Assembly (NCBI GenBank): GCA_019055375.1
Contig: JAHQIW010003777.1
Location: forward strand, 124,001 to 188,000
Direction of reading: 5' to 3'
Source of the DNA: Parelaphostrongylus tenuis
Taxonomy: Eukaryota > Nematoda > Chromadorea > Rhabditida > Metastrongylidae
Length of the DNA stretch: 64,000 nucleotides
Below are positions 1 to 10,489 of the stretch, one piece after another. Position numbers and translations under genes: made by a program. Below the pieces are notes generated by a model. It had not been told where the DNA came from. It worked only from the letters and a program-made list of their open reading frames with translations, and did not search any database. Position 1 is the first letter of the stretch. Every line of letters starts with the position of its first letter.

Positions 1-310
1 GTAGAACAGATAACAAAGAAGTACCGGCAGCATTCACCGAAATGCTAGGCACATATCTCTGGACATGTTATAAGAAGTAATAGGGTGTTGAATACTGGTC
101 GAGTATATCTCTTTGGAATCTAAAGTATAACCTGACTGTGCCATTCCTTCGGGTGTTCTTGTTGACTGTCGGATAGTGGGGTTCGGCTCCACACTCGCCG
201 CGACAATCATCACAAGCACTCGGTCATGGTTCCCTCTGCCGAAAAAATTATGAATCCAATATTGAAAACCAGCGCTGTTCATTACGCAACGTGACTGAAT
301 GGTGCACACA
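1..310 (-). repeat. Decayed fragment of a coding-like dispersed module
   Basis: The minus strand is open for about 91 codons (309 to 34). It contains a short stretch of the type DRV-VM-...-VEP that also appears in the plus-strand frames near 6,450-6,500, 36,980-37,030 and 48,990-49,040. Nucleotide similarity to those places is visible around the shared GTGGAGCCGA and the following CAGTCAACAAGAACG-like run. I do not recognise the protein. It is probably a piece of an unidentified transposable element, because it recurs only inside repeats. Confidence 0.4.
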
Positions 311-458
311 TAATCAAAGCGAGTTTCCTGAAAATTAACGTCGTCCTACGCATAGCAATGCAAATTAAATGTTGAGGCATGTATTCAAGAACTGAGGAAA
401 GAGTCACGTGATGGAGTATCTTACTTCTTTTTCTGTTATTTATTTGTGACTGGGTAAG

Positions 459-968
459 ATGCGAAAAGCAACCACAAGAGTGCTAAAACACAAGCAAATT
501 TTGGAACGTGATACGGTTTTGAACCCGTGGATACTCTATCCGGGAACTCATGTGATACGCAGTGCACCATCGACGTTATCACTTCACCATTCTCCCAAAG
601 ATGTAGGAGATGCGCAGCCAACACATATTAGACCAGTCAAATTGAATCCCAAACCTGTGTTTTCTTCGCCTCTGCTAGTTTCTTCTAGATTTCTTTCTCG
701 TCAGCAGATTGTAGACGAAAGCGTAATCCTCCGAGCTCTCTCCTCTTTCTTCTATAACCTTCTTCTGAAGAATGTTTCCCGAGCACCGCTCTCGGACTCA
801 GCTGTTGATAGTGACCTTTACGTGCTGCACAAGACATTATTACTATGTTCTGCAGTTAACATAATAAAAATCAAAAAATTCACATACCAAGAGGTAAATT
901 CAGAGTTTTCATACCAAATCCAATTTTATCGCCCCGCCGGAAAAGTTCGAACCCTAAAAAACGAGTAA
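459..968 (+). CDS. Uncharacterised open frame, 169 codons, doubtful
   Basis: This is one of the longest open frames in the window, running from an ATG at 459 to a TAA at 966-968. The predicted product is basic and serine/leucine rich. It shows no signal peptide, no clear membrane segment and no domain I recognise. Its first third overlaps a decayed tRNA-like SINE on the other strand (503-575), which argues that at least the N-terminal half is not ancestral coding sequence. A second short open stretch follows at 977-1171. I see no convincing splice sites joining them. Chance frame is as likely as a real exon. Confidence 0.15.
   Translation: MRKATTRVLKHKQILERDTVLNPWILYPGTHVIRSAPSTLSLHHSPKDVGDAQPTHIRPVKLNPKPVFSSPLLVSSRFLSRQQIVDESVILRALSSFFYNLLLKNVSRAPLSDSAVDSDLYVLHKTLLLCSAVNIIKIKKFTYQEVNSEFSYQIQFYRPAGKVRTLKNE
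503..575 (-). repeat. Decayed tRNA-like SINE head (family 1)
   Basis: Read on the minus strand, the segment follows the family 1 tRNA-like sequence seen better at 4,203-4,275 and 29,953-30,024. It has the GTCGATGGTGC start, the TCCCGGA-AGAG anticodon-arm region and the GGGTTCAAAACC T-arm. The T-loop has lost the canonical TTCGAAT, and the acceptor stem is poor. This is a fossil copy. Confidence 0.5.
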
Positions 969-1179
969 AGAACTATGTGGCCTACAAATGTTGTCCGACG
1001 AACTCACTTGAAAGGAGTAGGGACAAATTTGTTACTCAAAGAGTTTTGCATTCACTCCTGCAGGCGCATCTGACACCGCAGCCAACTGGCAACGTACTGG
1101 AGAATGTTGCTTCGCGATTGAAATACACACGCCCGTCTCCCTATAGCATGGAGTATTTGACAATTAAATAACAGGTCTT

Positions 1180-1419
1180 CTCACAAGTTTTGGCACTAGC
1201 GTAATAAACACCAAATGTAGTAATACACATGTATTTCTGGCAGTCATTCGATAGCCCGAATCTTGGAAATTTGATTCTATGAGTGGTTTTTACATAGGGC
1301 GCTCTTAGAGCAAAAAGAAACCATGTATAGCACTCGAAGTATTAGCTCGTTGATTGAAGCTTATAGTAGGTTTATTTCTTGATGTATAAGAGAGAAATAG
1401 GGAGTCTAAAAAAGGGCGC
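1180..1419. other. No recognisable feature
   Basis: I see nothing assignable in this stretch. It is moderately AT-rich without a long open frame. Confidence 0.4.
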
Positions 1420-1860
1420 TTAATGGTGCCGCACGATGGTAAACTACAGATGTTGCAACGTTGTTACGTATAAAATATCAAATATATAATATATTAAATA
1501 ATAAAAGAATAGAACTAACTCGCCGAACTGTTGAGAGGGAGACACGCAAATTCTTGTAACTATCTGTTGCGCTCGCCGAGCACAACCTCACTCGGCTCCT
1601 GGCGTGCTCAGGATGCCACGCAAATGAAGTGCTGAGTACTCAAATGATATTCTAAGACAGAAAATGACGTAATTCAACGTATGGAATACTTGCTGACTGA
1701 CTGTTCAGCGATAAACGTTCGGCTTACTCGACTTAGTGATGAACTCGTCGAGCTCACCATATCCCGTCTACCTTCTGTGCTTCTGAAGCCATTCAAATGG
1801 CGCGGGACTCAAGCGAAGCTGCGAACCTGACGCAGTTTGCACCTTTTGTTCACAATTTTA
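1420..1860. repeat. Two-copy dispersed repeat R1, first copy
   Basis: This stretch resembles 40,060-40,460. Both contain an ACTAAC-CCGAACT-TT run followed by an acgca-TT run, a GCTCG-CG run, GAGCTCA, and a 3' end with GCGAAGCTxxGxACCTGACGCA then TTTTGCAC. The first part includes an AT-rich (ATATAATAT) tract absent from the second copy. It is relatively CpG-rich. No open frame is conserved between the copies, so the function is unknown. 1,861-2,150 holds nothing I recognise. Confidence 0.5.
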
Positions 1861-2339
1861 ACTGATGTGTTCATAAATTTTATATACTTCTCCGTTGTTT
1901 TTATTGCGTTTTTATGGCCCAGTTTGTAGTATTGTTGTTATAGTGAGCAATATCTTGTGATAAATCCTGATAATCTCGATGGTTAAGTGGATGGTGATTT
2001 TGCCCATCAAGATGCGAAGCCCTGATTCGATTTCTTTTCCTGATACTCTCTTACAATAAACCAATATGAATGCATTAGAAAACACCTTAGCTCAGGTTTC
2101 TCTGAGATTTTTGTTTTCGTTTTTCGAAAACGAAAGTTTTCGAATTGTCAAAATGTTTACATATTAGCACACATAAAAAAGTTCACACTTATGAGTGTAC
2201 ATTTCAATTAACGGGGAAATACATACATGGTGCGGAAAAGATCTGTTAATTCTTTCAGATATTTCAACGATAAGTAATACTGCATAAACATATTAAGTCA
2301 TTGAAATGAAAGAAAAATTGCGTTGTCTAGATGAACAAT

Positions 2340-2908
2340 CATAACAAGGCAAAAATTCATAAAAATTCTCAATATTTTCTCCTACAATGACAAAGACGTG
2401 TGGAAAAATTGCAGACGATGCTCGCACAAGTAGTTTCGTTCCAAGAGTGTGTCAAAGGCATTTGAAGCGCGTATACAATGGTGAAGCAAGTAGGCGAGAC
2501 TTTCTCCTCTAGTATGGATCACAATCTGTTGGATTGAAATCAGGCGAGTTGACGGCCAAATGTCATTGCTCCAAAAGTCTGGAGACTGCTCTTGACAGAT
2601 CGCAATCTTAGAGCGGGTCGAACCTGTAGGGTCCCAGTCATGATGAAGCGTAAATCCGACGGCATCAAAGTGTTGAGTAGTCCAATTCTCCAGTACGCTC
2701 CGCAAAACATGCTGCTGATCGTAGACGGAGCGAATTTCAACGTTTCCGTTGATTTACACCAATGGCGCTTTTTCGGTGGCGCAAAGACCGATGATAATGA
2801 TGATGATGATGATGATGACACACGGTTTTCCTACTGCGGACTTTTGCTGACCTTTTGAGAAGTTGATGTCGATTTTGGCGATTGTGAAGTAGTTTGACTG
2901 TTAATATC
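2340..2908 (-). pseudogene. Tc1/mariner-type transposase, 3' half (copy D1)
   Basis: Minus-strand frames carry the C-terminal part of a DDE transposase. A stretch like IWPSTRLISIQQ occupies the place of the usual WPxxSPDxNPxD motif seen in copies A and B. Upstream the sequence parallels those copies through an FTLHHDWxP-like region. The frame is broken and the last catalytic Asp region is mutated. The element continues at 3,957 after a foldback insertion. The nearly parallel copy at 42,275-43,022 shows that the composite was duplicated. Confidence 0.6.
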
Positions 2909-3956
2909 GCTTCTTTTTGATCTTAAAGGGACGAATGAAAAACTGATCTTATTTGTTGGGAAGGAACTTTTCGTAGAAGTGTTAGCGATTATTCGAAAGC
3001 TGAGTCTTCAGATGCAGCCACATGTCGCCAGTTGTGAAAAGACCATTTTTAACGTTGCCACGGGGGAAGATTTCTTGCCTTGCAGATATGCAAATTTCTA
3101 CCTGGACAGAGCTCTTTCTTTGGATTATTAGTAATCATTCGATAGCGTAATCGTTTCTTTTCCAGGGCTTTGTTTATATCCTGAAAAGACCGTTTCATGT
3201 CAGCCCAGCAGGGTAGATAAATTGATTCACATTCGCGAGCAAGGTGGTTTGAGGCCATTTCACCAACCGCTGGTTGAGGCAGCAACGGGGTTGCGCAACT
3301 ATCGGTAGATTTCGATCGATCTTATGCTAGTGCGAATCTCCTCATCCAACTGGGAATTATTTCCTCGCTTTGAAAGGAATGCTCCAGATAAAACGCATGA
3401 TTGTGCTATAGAAACATTAAATGTTTTTATCTTGTTATGAATACGGATAACTTAATCATCATTATCTTTTTTCAATGGAAGCTTTCTACAGTGACTCAAA
3501 TATATTTAGATACTACAAGATTTTCTTTACTCGTTCACATGCTCAAAAAACGATCGATAATTGCGCGACACTCATTACTGTCTCGACCAGCGTCCGGTGA
3601 ATTGGTCAAAGATCACCTTGCTTGCGCATGTGAACCAATCTCATTCTTTCTGCTGCGTTTCAGTAAAACGATCTTTTCATGATATAGGCGCAGCGCTGAA
3701 ATCAGAAAAGATTACGCTGTCGAACGATTACTGATAGTCCAAAGAAAGAGCTGTGTCCGGAGAAAAATATGAGCCGCTGCGGCATAGGTTTTTGCAAATT
3801 TCTCAGCATTATAAAAGCGTGTTCAGAAAAACCGGCGACTTGAGGCTATAGCACGAAGTCTCAGCATTCGCATTATTCCTGAAATCCCTACGTAAGCTTC
3901 TTCTCCAGCGAAAGGGTCCGCTTTTCAATTGCTCTCTTATAACCAGATTGAACCTA
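2909..3956. mobile_element. Foldback element FB1, copy 1 (~1.05 kb, ~400 bp inverted arms)
   Basis: Left arm ~2,909-3,310 and right arm ~3,540-3,956 are inverted copies of each other. Clear anchors are AGCTCTTTCTTTGGA near 3,108 against its reverse complement near 3,740, and the GCGAGCAAGGTGGT region near 3,235 against CACCTTGCTTGCGC near 3,615. A non-inverted core of ~230 bp lies between. The insertion splits a mariner transposase and is flanked by AATATC on both sides (2,903-2,908 and 3,957-3,962); uninterrupted mariners have this once. No transposase is encoded, so it would need a helper. Open frames within the arms are by-products of the palindrome. Confidence 0.65.
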
Positions 3957-4060
3957 AATATCTTCTCATCCGTAAGAAGCGCTTTCGACATACGAGCACC
4001 AGCGATTAAATGAATATTCGGCGAACATTTAAAGCAATTTTCTTTCATTTTTCTGTTCAG
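3957..4060 (-). pseudogene. Tc1/mariner-type transposase, central piece (copy D1)
   Basis: The minus-strand frame reads a segment like SKALLTDEKIF, matching the first catalytic Asp region (xxFTDEKIF) of mariner transposases. It lies directly outside the right arm of FB1 and is the other side of the transposase split at 2,908. At about 4,060 the copy is cut by the SINE that follows. Confidence 0.6.
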
Positions 4061-4064
4061 ATAA

Positions 4065-4315
4065 AATAATTTCTGATTGATTATCGATACCCAATATTTG
4101 CCAATATAAGTGGGTTAATGCCCATAGTGGCTCCCCAGCCAGACCATCGACGGTTGGCTGATGAGAGATAAAGCGTTGTAGCGCAAAAAAGTGCTGTGCT
4201 AAGCGTCGGTGGTGCAACGCCTCAGCACACGCTCCCGTAAAGAGTGAGATCTGGGTTTGAATCCCGGTTGACGCAAATGTTTTGCACAGCACTCCACATC
4301 ATTGGATATATTAAG
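4065..4315 (+). repeat. tRNA-derived SINE, family 1, with body and tail
   Basis: A ~130-bp body (starting near GATTATCGATACCCAATAT, with ATAAGTGGGTT and GCGTTGTAGCGC) precedes the tRNA-like part at 4,203-4,275. A tail with TTTTGCACAGCACTCCACAT and ATTGGATATA follows. The same order is present in reverse at 29,859-30,194. The tRNA-like part has GCGTCGG/TTGACGC acceptor halves, an anticodon loop CCGTAAA and a TTTGAAT T-loop. This layout suggests a retroposed element rather than a tRNA gene. Confidence 0.65.
4203..4275 (+). repeat. tRNA-like fold, family 1
   Basis: GCGTCGG pairs with TTGACGC (two G-U pairs). The anticodon arm is CGCTC/GAGTG, and the T-arm is CTGGG-TTTGAAT-CCCGG. The D-arm is degraded (GTGC against CAGC). 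The anticodon loop reads CCGTAAA, where the best copy has CCGGAAA. Position 33 is C instead of the near-universal U, which argues against a functional tRNA. Confidence 0.55.
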
Positions 4316-4984
4316 AAATTTGTTATTTCAAAGGGGATACTTCCTATGAGGGATTGCTGAGCTAGACGCGACCTGCTACTGATGAGTCTGGAAAGGTGAA
4401 CCAGCTGACTAATACTATATAAGTGTCAAACAAAGCCAAACAATTGATTTTGGTGCCATTGTTTTCGTTCTATTGCTAAGAGACGTGGGGCAATATTTGA
4501 CATATCTGGAACCTACGGTAATCGCAATTTCAACGCGTTCATATGCTTGCTACATTTAGAAATGGTGGCAGAAATGCGCACCATAATCAGAATTTTACCT
4601 TGTATTCGACATCAAATGTGTCATATGCCAATTCATTGCCTAATTCGTCATCCTTTTCCGAATCGACTCTGACTGGTACTTACTTATGATAAAATCTGAA
4701 ATCGAAACAAACACACATTGACACTCAACGCGCCAAAAATCGACAATGATATGTGAGCAAGAGGGATAGTCATGCATCCGACACACCACTATTTGATCGT
4801 AAGGTAAATCAAACCCGACTGTATAAACAAAAACCAATGCATAACCGTGCTATGGCGAGATTCAAATGTACAAAACGCAAGTGATTCAAACCAAATACAT
4901 TATCAGAATCTACGATTGAATGACCGAAGAAAAAAACTTTTTTCTGCGAGAAATGTTTCAATAAGGAGCACAATTTTAATTTTC

Positions 4985-6100
4985 CTCTTGCAGCGCAATA
5001 AAAAAAAACTGTTTTGAAATGAAGTACACTCTTGATTTTTTAAACAAGCTATTGAAGGGTAACTCAGACGAGAGGAAAGAAAGTTTATAACAAATTATCA
5101 AAATTGCCTTCTTTGACCGTTATACATTTGCAAAATGAGCTGCCTAACGATGCTCGCACAGGTTACCACCGTAAATTCGCCCCAACCGCGTGTCATAGTC
5201 GTTTCAAGCGCGTCTACGCCAGCAGCGAGATGCCGCGACTTTCTGCTCCAGTATAGGACAAGGAATAAACCGCTGGGTTGAAATCTGGAGACTTTGACGG
5301 CCAAATGTCTCGGCCCGGAAAAGGCCTGGAAACGGTACTTGACAAATGACAATCGCTGAGTGGGTTGACTGCGCAGAGCTCACTCATATCAAAGCGTAAA
5401 TCCGGCGGCTCCAAAAGTGTTGAGTACTCCAAGATTCCGGCATGCTCCACAAAACTTATTGCTGATAGCTGACAGCGTTGAGTTTGACGTGTCCGTTGAC
5501 ATTGATAGAGACCAAGGCGTCTTTTTTTTTTGCGCCGTTAATGTTGGTTTAGACCATCAAGAAACCGGAGAAAAACTGCAGCTCTTGGTTTTTGCTACTG
5601 CAGATTCTGGTAGCCTTTCTTGAAAAGTTGACGGCGATTTTGGTGATTGTGAAGTAATTCGACCGCGAATATCTTTTTATCCGTAAAAAGCGCCTTCGAT
5701 AGACAAGCACTAGCTATCAAACGAATCATTTGACGAGTTTGAAGGCCACTTTTCTTTTATTGATCTGTCCAGGAAGTAAACACGAGTGATCTTGTAGTTG
5801 CGCAGCTGCAGCTTATTTTTGACAGTGTTTCCGACGCTCCGTCCGCTGATACCCAGCTTCTTTGCCATTTTGCGCATCAAACGCTCAGAATTCCGTTGCA
5901 TTGGCAGCCGGATTTTTAGAATGTTTTCCGCAGTAGAGGAGGTGGTGGAAGGAAATTCCAGAAGTCGCTTCTCAATCCCGCCAGTTTCCTTGAAATGTTT
6001 CGTGGCCTTGTAGAAACTTGCTGGTTTTAAACCAATTATCTAATCAATGTTGGCCGTTTTCAGTCCGTCTTATGCAGCTCAACTATTGCGATAGTTTCAT
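4985..6100 (-). pseudogene. Tc1/mariner transposase pseudogene, copy A
   Basis: Order on the minus strand: an N-terminal helix-turn-helix region with a MAKKLGISGRSVGN stretch (~5,870-5,830) resembling the mariner paired-like domain; a basic linker (ITRVYFLDRS); a decayed first-Asp region near 5,690 (GAAGGCGCTTTTTACGG on this strand); and the C-terminal motif WPSKSPDFNP near 5,300-5,270, which holds the last catalytic Asp of the DDE/D triad. Several stops and frameshifts break the frame. Mariner transposase acts in the nucleus by cutting the element out and inserting it at TA. This copy cannot make one. Related copies lie at 34,985-35,990 and 46,860-47,980, in equivalent block positions. Confidence 0.7.
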
Positions 6101-6129
6101 TTTTATGAACAATAATTTAAATACAACTG

Positions 6130-6640
6130 TATAGGCAATGCAACTGCCGAGGCTGCAATGAAGAAACACGTGCATTGCACTATATAAGTACCATGAAAAA
6201 ACTATTGCATAGTCCAGTAACATTCTCCGCTCAAAAAGACGATTTCGTCTTGTTTGGTGTGATGACCTTCGTGACAGGTTTGGGGAAGAGCTTTATCCAG
6301 CGAAATGTAGGCGCGACAATGATAAAAACGCACGACCTGGGGAAAACATAATTTTGTCACGAATGCTACAAGATGAAAAAAAGACCTTCCTAAAAAACAA
6401 AGGCAGTTTTGAGCTCATCGTAATTTATGCTATTGAAAGGTCAATAAGGGCGCCGCGGCCGAATAGTTGTGATGTTGGTCACGGAGCCGAGCTCCACCTC
6501 TCATATTTCCAGCAGCCAGCAACAACGTTCCATGGAACGCCAGAGCAAGGCTAACCTCTAGAATGCAGGGACACTCGCTCAAACGGTATTCTAGGCCGTT
6601 CAAGAAAAAATAAGAAAAACGAATCTAATGATAGAAGCAC
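6130..6640 (+). repeat. Coding-like module M in block I
   Basis: This segment matches 36,655-37,160 and 48,665-49,170. It begins with a GAGGCTGCAATG...AAACACGTG...TTGCA run, which is the right half of an inverted-repeat element. It continues through TTATCATGAAT-like, GGGCGCCGCGGCC, a GAGCCGAGCTCCACCT run and CATGGAACGCCA. Short frames (6,354-6,554 here; 125 codons at 36,910-37,287) overlap the same nucleotides but do not keep a common frame, so a present-day protein is unlikely. The 1-310 fragment is a distant member. Confidence 0.5.
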
Positions 6641-6699
6641 TGGATTTCGTACAGTCAAGAAAAAAAAACATTGGATAACGGATCAAATAAAGTGCTAAA

Positions 6700-8140
6700 A
6701 AAGAAATGTCAATAATGGTATACCTTCACGGGATCACGAAGGAAATCGCCGCGCGCATTGCGATCCGTGGCCAACGCATGAGTTTCGTTACTGCATTGAA
6801 ATTTTTTTCAACCCAGAGATAATTCCAGGTTGCTTGTAACACTTGATATTTCACGATTTGCTCTACACGTACGTATACTTTCGATGCAAATACAACTCTT
6901 ATGCGTTGCTAAAATATTCCCTCTCCCTACCTTTGTACGCTTTCTGGCATTCTGTCAATAGTAATACTTTGTACAAGGAAGATTGTGGTATAAATCTATT
7001 ATTTTTGATATATCTTATTATATATAATACTCAGTAGCTAAAATAGTGACTTAAAATCAGAAAATCTTGAAAGGTTCGTCAAAAATGATGTTTCACAGTG
7101 CATGCAACGCCAGATCATCGATAAGAAAAGTAAAATCTCTTTAAGGACAAAGCTTCTTTGGGTGGCAAAGATTTTCCTCCAGACTTTTAGTAGTCAACCA
7201 GTAGCTTGAATTTCAGTAATAACAATATTTTACGTGGTTTTTGAAAAAAGTTCTAGTGCGCCGTAACAGCACAAGCAAATTATGTTTCAAACTCAGCTCT
7301 TTGTTCGCTCGGTTTGGGTCTCTGCATAAATTTTCGTCCAAAATTCACTAGCCATTTGATAGCACAGATTATGATAATTCAAAAACCAATTTTTGCTGCA
7401 AAAGTTTGTCGTAGTTCGCTGTAAAAGTAGAAAAATTACGTTTCACTCTCAGATGTTTTTTGATCATAAAAGACATATATGCATCAAAAAGTGTGAACGT
7501 ATAGAGGGAATTGTGCTGTTTCAAAAATTCGAAATATAGCTAACATAAGACGGAAGAAATTTTTCCACACAGATACAAATCGCGCTTACTGTGATGGTTT
7601 TGCGCATACCGATTTTAATTGCTGCTCCGAAACGATGCGCTTTCGTTATCTACTTGGAAAATTTTTCATCGTTTCGGAAAAATTTTTGAGTTTGACATGA
7701 ATGTAGAAAAGACTCTACTATATCATTCTATAGATGTTGGTTTTTTTCTTTTGATTTCACATAGCAAATAAATATGGTGTGGATTTCAACCCAAGGGCTA
7801 ACTAATTTTAGTGCAAAACGTAATCTTTTTTTCGCTCTTACAGAGCTACGTGAAGACTTATCCAAAATCTAAGTGAGATTTGAAATCATAAAAATTTTTG
7901 AATCAAAGGTTTCTTAAATTTTCAACAGTAAGTCGATGAGAAGCCAAGCACAGCTTTACAAATATCAAACGTTATAGATAAAACGTAATTTTTTCGCTAT
8001 GCGCATTAAAAAAATGGTATGCTGTACAGGAAATAGGTATAGTATTATAGCCACTATTTTTGACCTAGTAAAATACCGTGTCTGGCGAAGAGGAGAAGAA
8101 AAGAACCAAATAAAATAAGAAAAAAAGGAAGGAATAACTA
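6700..8140. repeat. Non-coding part of block I
   Basis: The stretch from GGGATCACGAAGGAAATCGC (~6,731) through TATATCTTATTATATATAAT (~7,007) to ~8,100 is repeated at 49,270-50,690 and, with a deletion at its start, at 37,240-38,260. It shows no open frame above ~65 codons and no catalytic motif. AT-rich runs dominate. Confidence 0.5.
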
Positions 8141-8149
8141 GAGACTATA

Positions 8150-8600
8150 ATAAAGAACGATGAGTCCCTCTATCTAACCAGAGCCGCAAGGAACAATGGT
8201 GGACCCCACAGGATGCACGTGAGAAATGTGAACAGTAATGGCGACACAATGAACCTGCTTAATAATTAGACAATCGATATGCGATCAAGAGCTGGAGGAA
8301 CCAGAGACTACGACTAAGAATCAATACCTAGTGAGAATAATCGATAATGCAGAAAAGCGTCATACAAATCAACAACAAGATGATGATAAGACGACGGAGA
8401 TGGATGACCACACTCCGCGGTCGCACGCTGGTGAATGCCGGTCAGCCCGCTGATCGACGCTCCGCCCATCAAACATAGGAGTGCTGTGTTGGCGAGGCGT
8501 CCGCAATTGGCGGCTTTTCGAATGAATATTATTGGAATAGCTGCTATTGCAGAATAACAGCTATAAAACGTGCCAAAAAGCCCTTTCAATAAACTAGCTT
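8150..8600. repeat. Three-copy repeat R2 (copy in block I)
   Basis: AACCAGAGCCGCA, a run with ACAATCGA and TGCGATCAAGAG, GAGAATAATCGAT, and GACGACGGAGATGGA...CTGGTGAATGCC...ACGCTCCGCCCATCAAACA recur at 50,700-51,060 and in an extended form at 55,910-56,520. It is much more GC- and CpG-rich than its surroundings. Minus-strand frames of 64-103 codons lie in it but differ in extent between copies. Its function is unknown. Confidence 0.5.
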
Positions 8601-8639
8601 AGTACTGGAATAGATATGATGTGCAAAACTTTGTAGCAC

Positions 8640-9304
8640 AGCACATCACTTTACATCAGCGGGCATATCTATAACATCATGTCACCGCTAAAAAAGGGGT
8701 TAACTAAGAGCATCTCTGCTTCATTATCGAATGCTCACTTGAAATTCTGGTGAGAACCTGTGCACACCGAGAAAACCACGAGAAACTGGTGTAGCACTAT
8801 TGGCACAGGTTCCGAAAGGGGACAGAACGTTATTCCTTTTTCGTCGTTACAACAGCGCAATAAGAGCGCCGTTTAATTATTGGAAGTACATTTGGGATTA
8901 CCGCTTTCAAGCTATCGAATGACTGCTGAAACTTAAGTGAAAAGCTTTACCTGGTCAGAAACCAATGATATGCGATTACGAAATACACTACGCACTCTGA
9001 AGAAAAACTTAGAGGTTCTTTTTGGCTATCCGAGGACAAATGAATATTGCGTCCCATGAACTGGGCAAGAATATTTCTCAGAAGTGTTAGTGATCATTCG
9101 AAAGCTGAAATCCCCGGCTAGCGCGGTACTTAGTCACTTTTCAAATTACGTTTTTATAACGCCACTAAATTCAGAGTAAAATTGCGTTTGACACAACCAC
9201 GCATTTTTTATTGCTCTTATATTTCGCTGGAAGAAAACTCCATAACTAGAGAGATGGAACTCTTTCGATAGTAGAAGTTTTGAAGAACTCAAGAGTACGT
9301 CTAC
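8640..9304. repeat. Diverged '160-bp' units, end of block I
   Basis: Units carry a CAGCGCAATAA motif (~8,853) and a TGATCATTCGAAAGC motif (~9,090), spaced as in 38,300-38,880 and 51,430-52,010. The run is interrupted at 9,305 by the Penelope-like pair. The block counterpart of the junction is GTCTACTGTTTGGAAGCTC at 38,768. Confidence 0.55.
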
Positions 9305-10411
9305 TTCCTGATTTTCTTCTTCAAGCCAAACACGAGGTGTTACATCAAACTTTATGTCACACCTGACGTTTCGCCAGTTCGCCTTCTTCAGAGCCTGGAA
9401 AGGTCAAATTGTCCGCAATCCAATCAGTCAAATACCTTCATTACTCCCTTAGAAAAACTCACCAGACCAAGATTTCAATCGCATCAAGCACAAAATCAAC
9501 TCCCAACATACTCACCGCTTTTTATATGTGTTCAACTGAATGATCCAAGTGGAGATCACCGGGACGACATCACATGGGCTCTCAATGCACCCTACCCATC
9601 AGAACAACAGTCTTATATACTGACTCACATCACGAATGATAACGAGACATTCCTCCCTGCGGTTTATGGTTGGATTGGTCTTATTAATCCACAACGCTTC
9701 CAAGATCTTTCGCGCTGATGTTTTTTTGCCTCCTGCGCAATGATGGTGACTCCGATTTCATAATAAACTCTATCATGCTTTTGTGTTCTATGCGTCCCTA
9801 GCGGGGTGTTCCGTCTATTAAGACGTTTGTCAGCTAGGTGTTCTTCTGTGCGGGCATAGAGCGGCTACCCGTTTCGCCAATATATTTATCACTACAAGTT
9901 TTCCAAAAGGTTAGGTAGACTGTACCTACGCTCTGCAGTCACTGTCTCTGCCGTTAGGACACATTTTGCAATCTTTTGCTATACAGAGACGGCCATTATA
10001 AGCGGTTGCGAACTAGTTGGCGTTTTAAAGTATTCAGTGGTATCTCAATAGTGGCCACCGATTGCTCTAAACCCGCTCTTTTCAAGCAGTGCTTTATAGC
10101 TGTACTAATCTCGGTTGAAAAGAACGGGAGGATAAGAAGAACTTTCCTGTCATTGAGTTTTCGTTTTAAGGCGCACTATTTCCTCTAAACCTGAGCAAAG
10201 GGGTTACAAACTCGCATCCATTGAAAGTGGCTGTTTCCCGAGCCAGTTTTACTGATTCTGCTCTCTGCTCCTCCCCGGTACATACATTGGCTGCTGTTAG
10301 AAACATGTTTTTTGCTACCGCCTTTTTCGTATGTGAGGGATGAGAAGAGAGATAGTGAACCAGAATATTCTTATTACTTGGCTTTTGGTACCACTTTGTT
10401 ATGTAGCCCTC
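9305..10411 (-). pseudogene. Penelope-like element fragment (RT C-terminus and GIY-YIG nuclease), antisense arm
   Basis: On the minus strand, 10,411-10,187 gives an uninterrupted stretch of ~74 residues with WYQKPSNKN...YLSSHPSHTKKAV. This is the pattern of the conserved thumb/connector segment following the palm in Penelope-like reverse transcriptases. A linker and a decayed GIY-YIG endonuclease follow (tyrosine region near 9,880, C-terminal helix near 9,690). Penelope-like elements prime reverse transcription with this nuclease; that is family knowledge. This arm is 5' truncated and frameshifted. Together with the next fragment it forms an inverted pair. Confidence 0.7.
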
Positions 10412-10479
10412 TCAGTTAAGCTTATGAAAAGAATGCTAAAGCTAAAAAAAAGCTGAAAAAGGCTAAAGCTCATAAAAAG
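10412..10479. other. Spacer between Penelope-like arms
   Basis: This short lysine-codon-rich stretch (AAAAGAATGCTAAAGCT and similar) separates the two inverted fragments. It has no counterpart in either arm that I can see. Confidence 0.4.
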
Positions 10480-10489
10480 CTTACTCGAA

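Larger units (their letters stand above)
4316..9304. repeat. Large mosaic repeat block, copy I
   Basis: The order of sequence here is repeated at ~34,706-39,440 and ~46,215-52,280. First comes a ~650-bp leader (GGGGCAATATTTGACATAT, GACAATGATATGTGAGC), then a mariner, a coding-like module, the TGATATATCTTATTATATAT stretch, and a long run of diverged ~160-bp units. Copy I lacks ~660 bp present in II and III at the mariner's right end: the sequence jumps from ATAGGCAA directly to TGCAACTG near 6,140. It ends where Penelope-like fragments interrupt it and resumes at ~11,377. Confidence 0.6.

Noticed and set aside
2592..2858. An 88-codon plus-strand frame ending in an Asp run
   Set aside because: It is antisense to the mariner transposase, and the Asp run comes from a GAT repeat.
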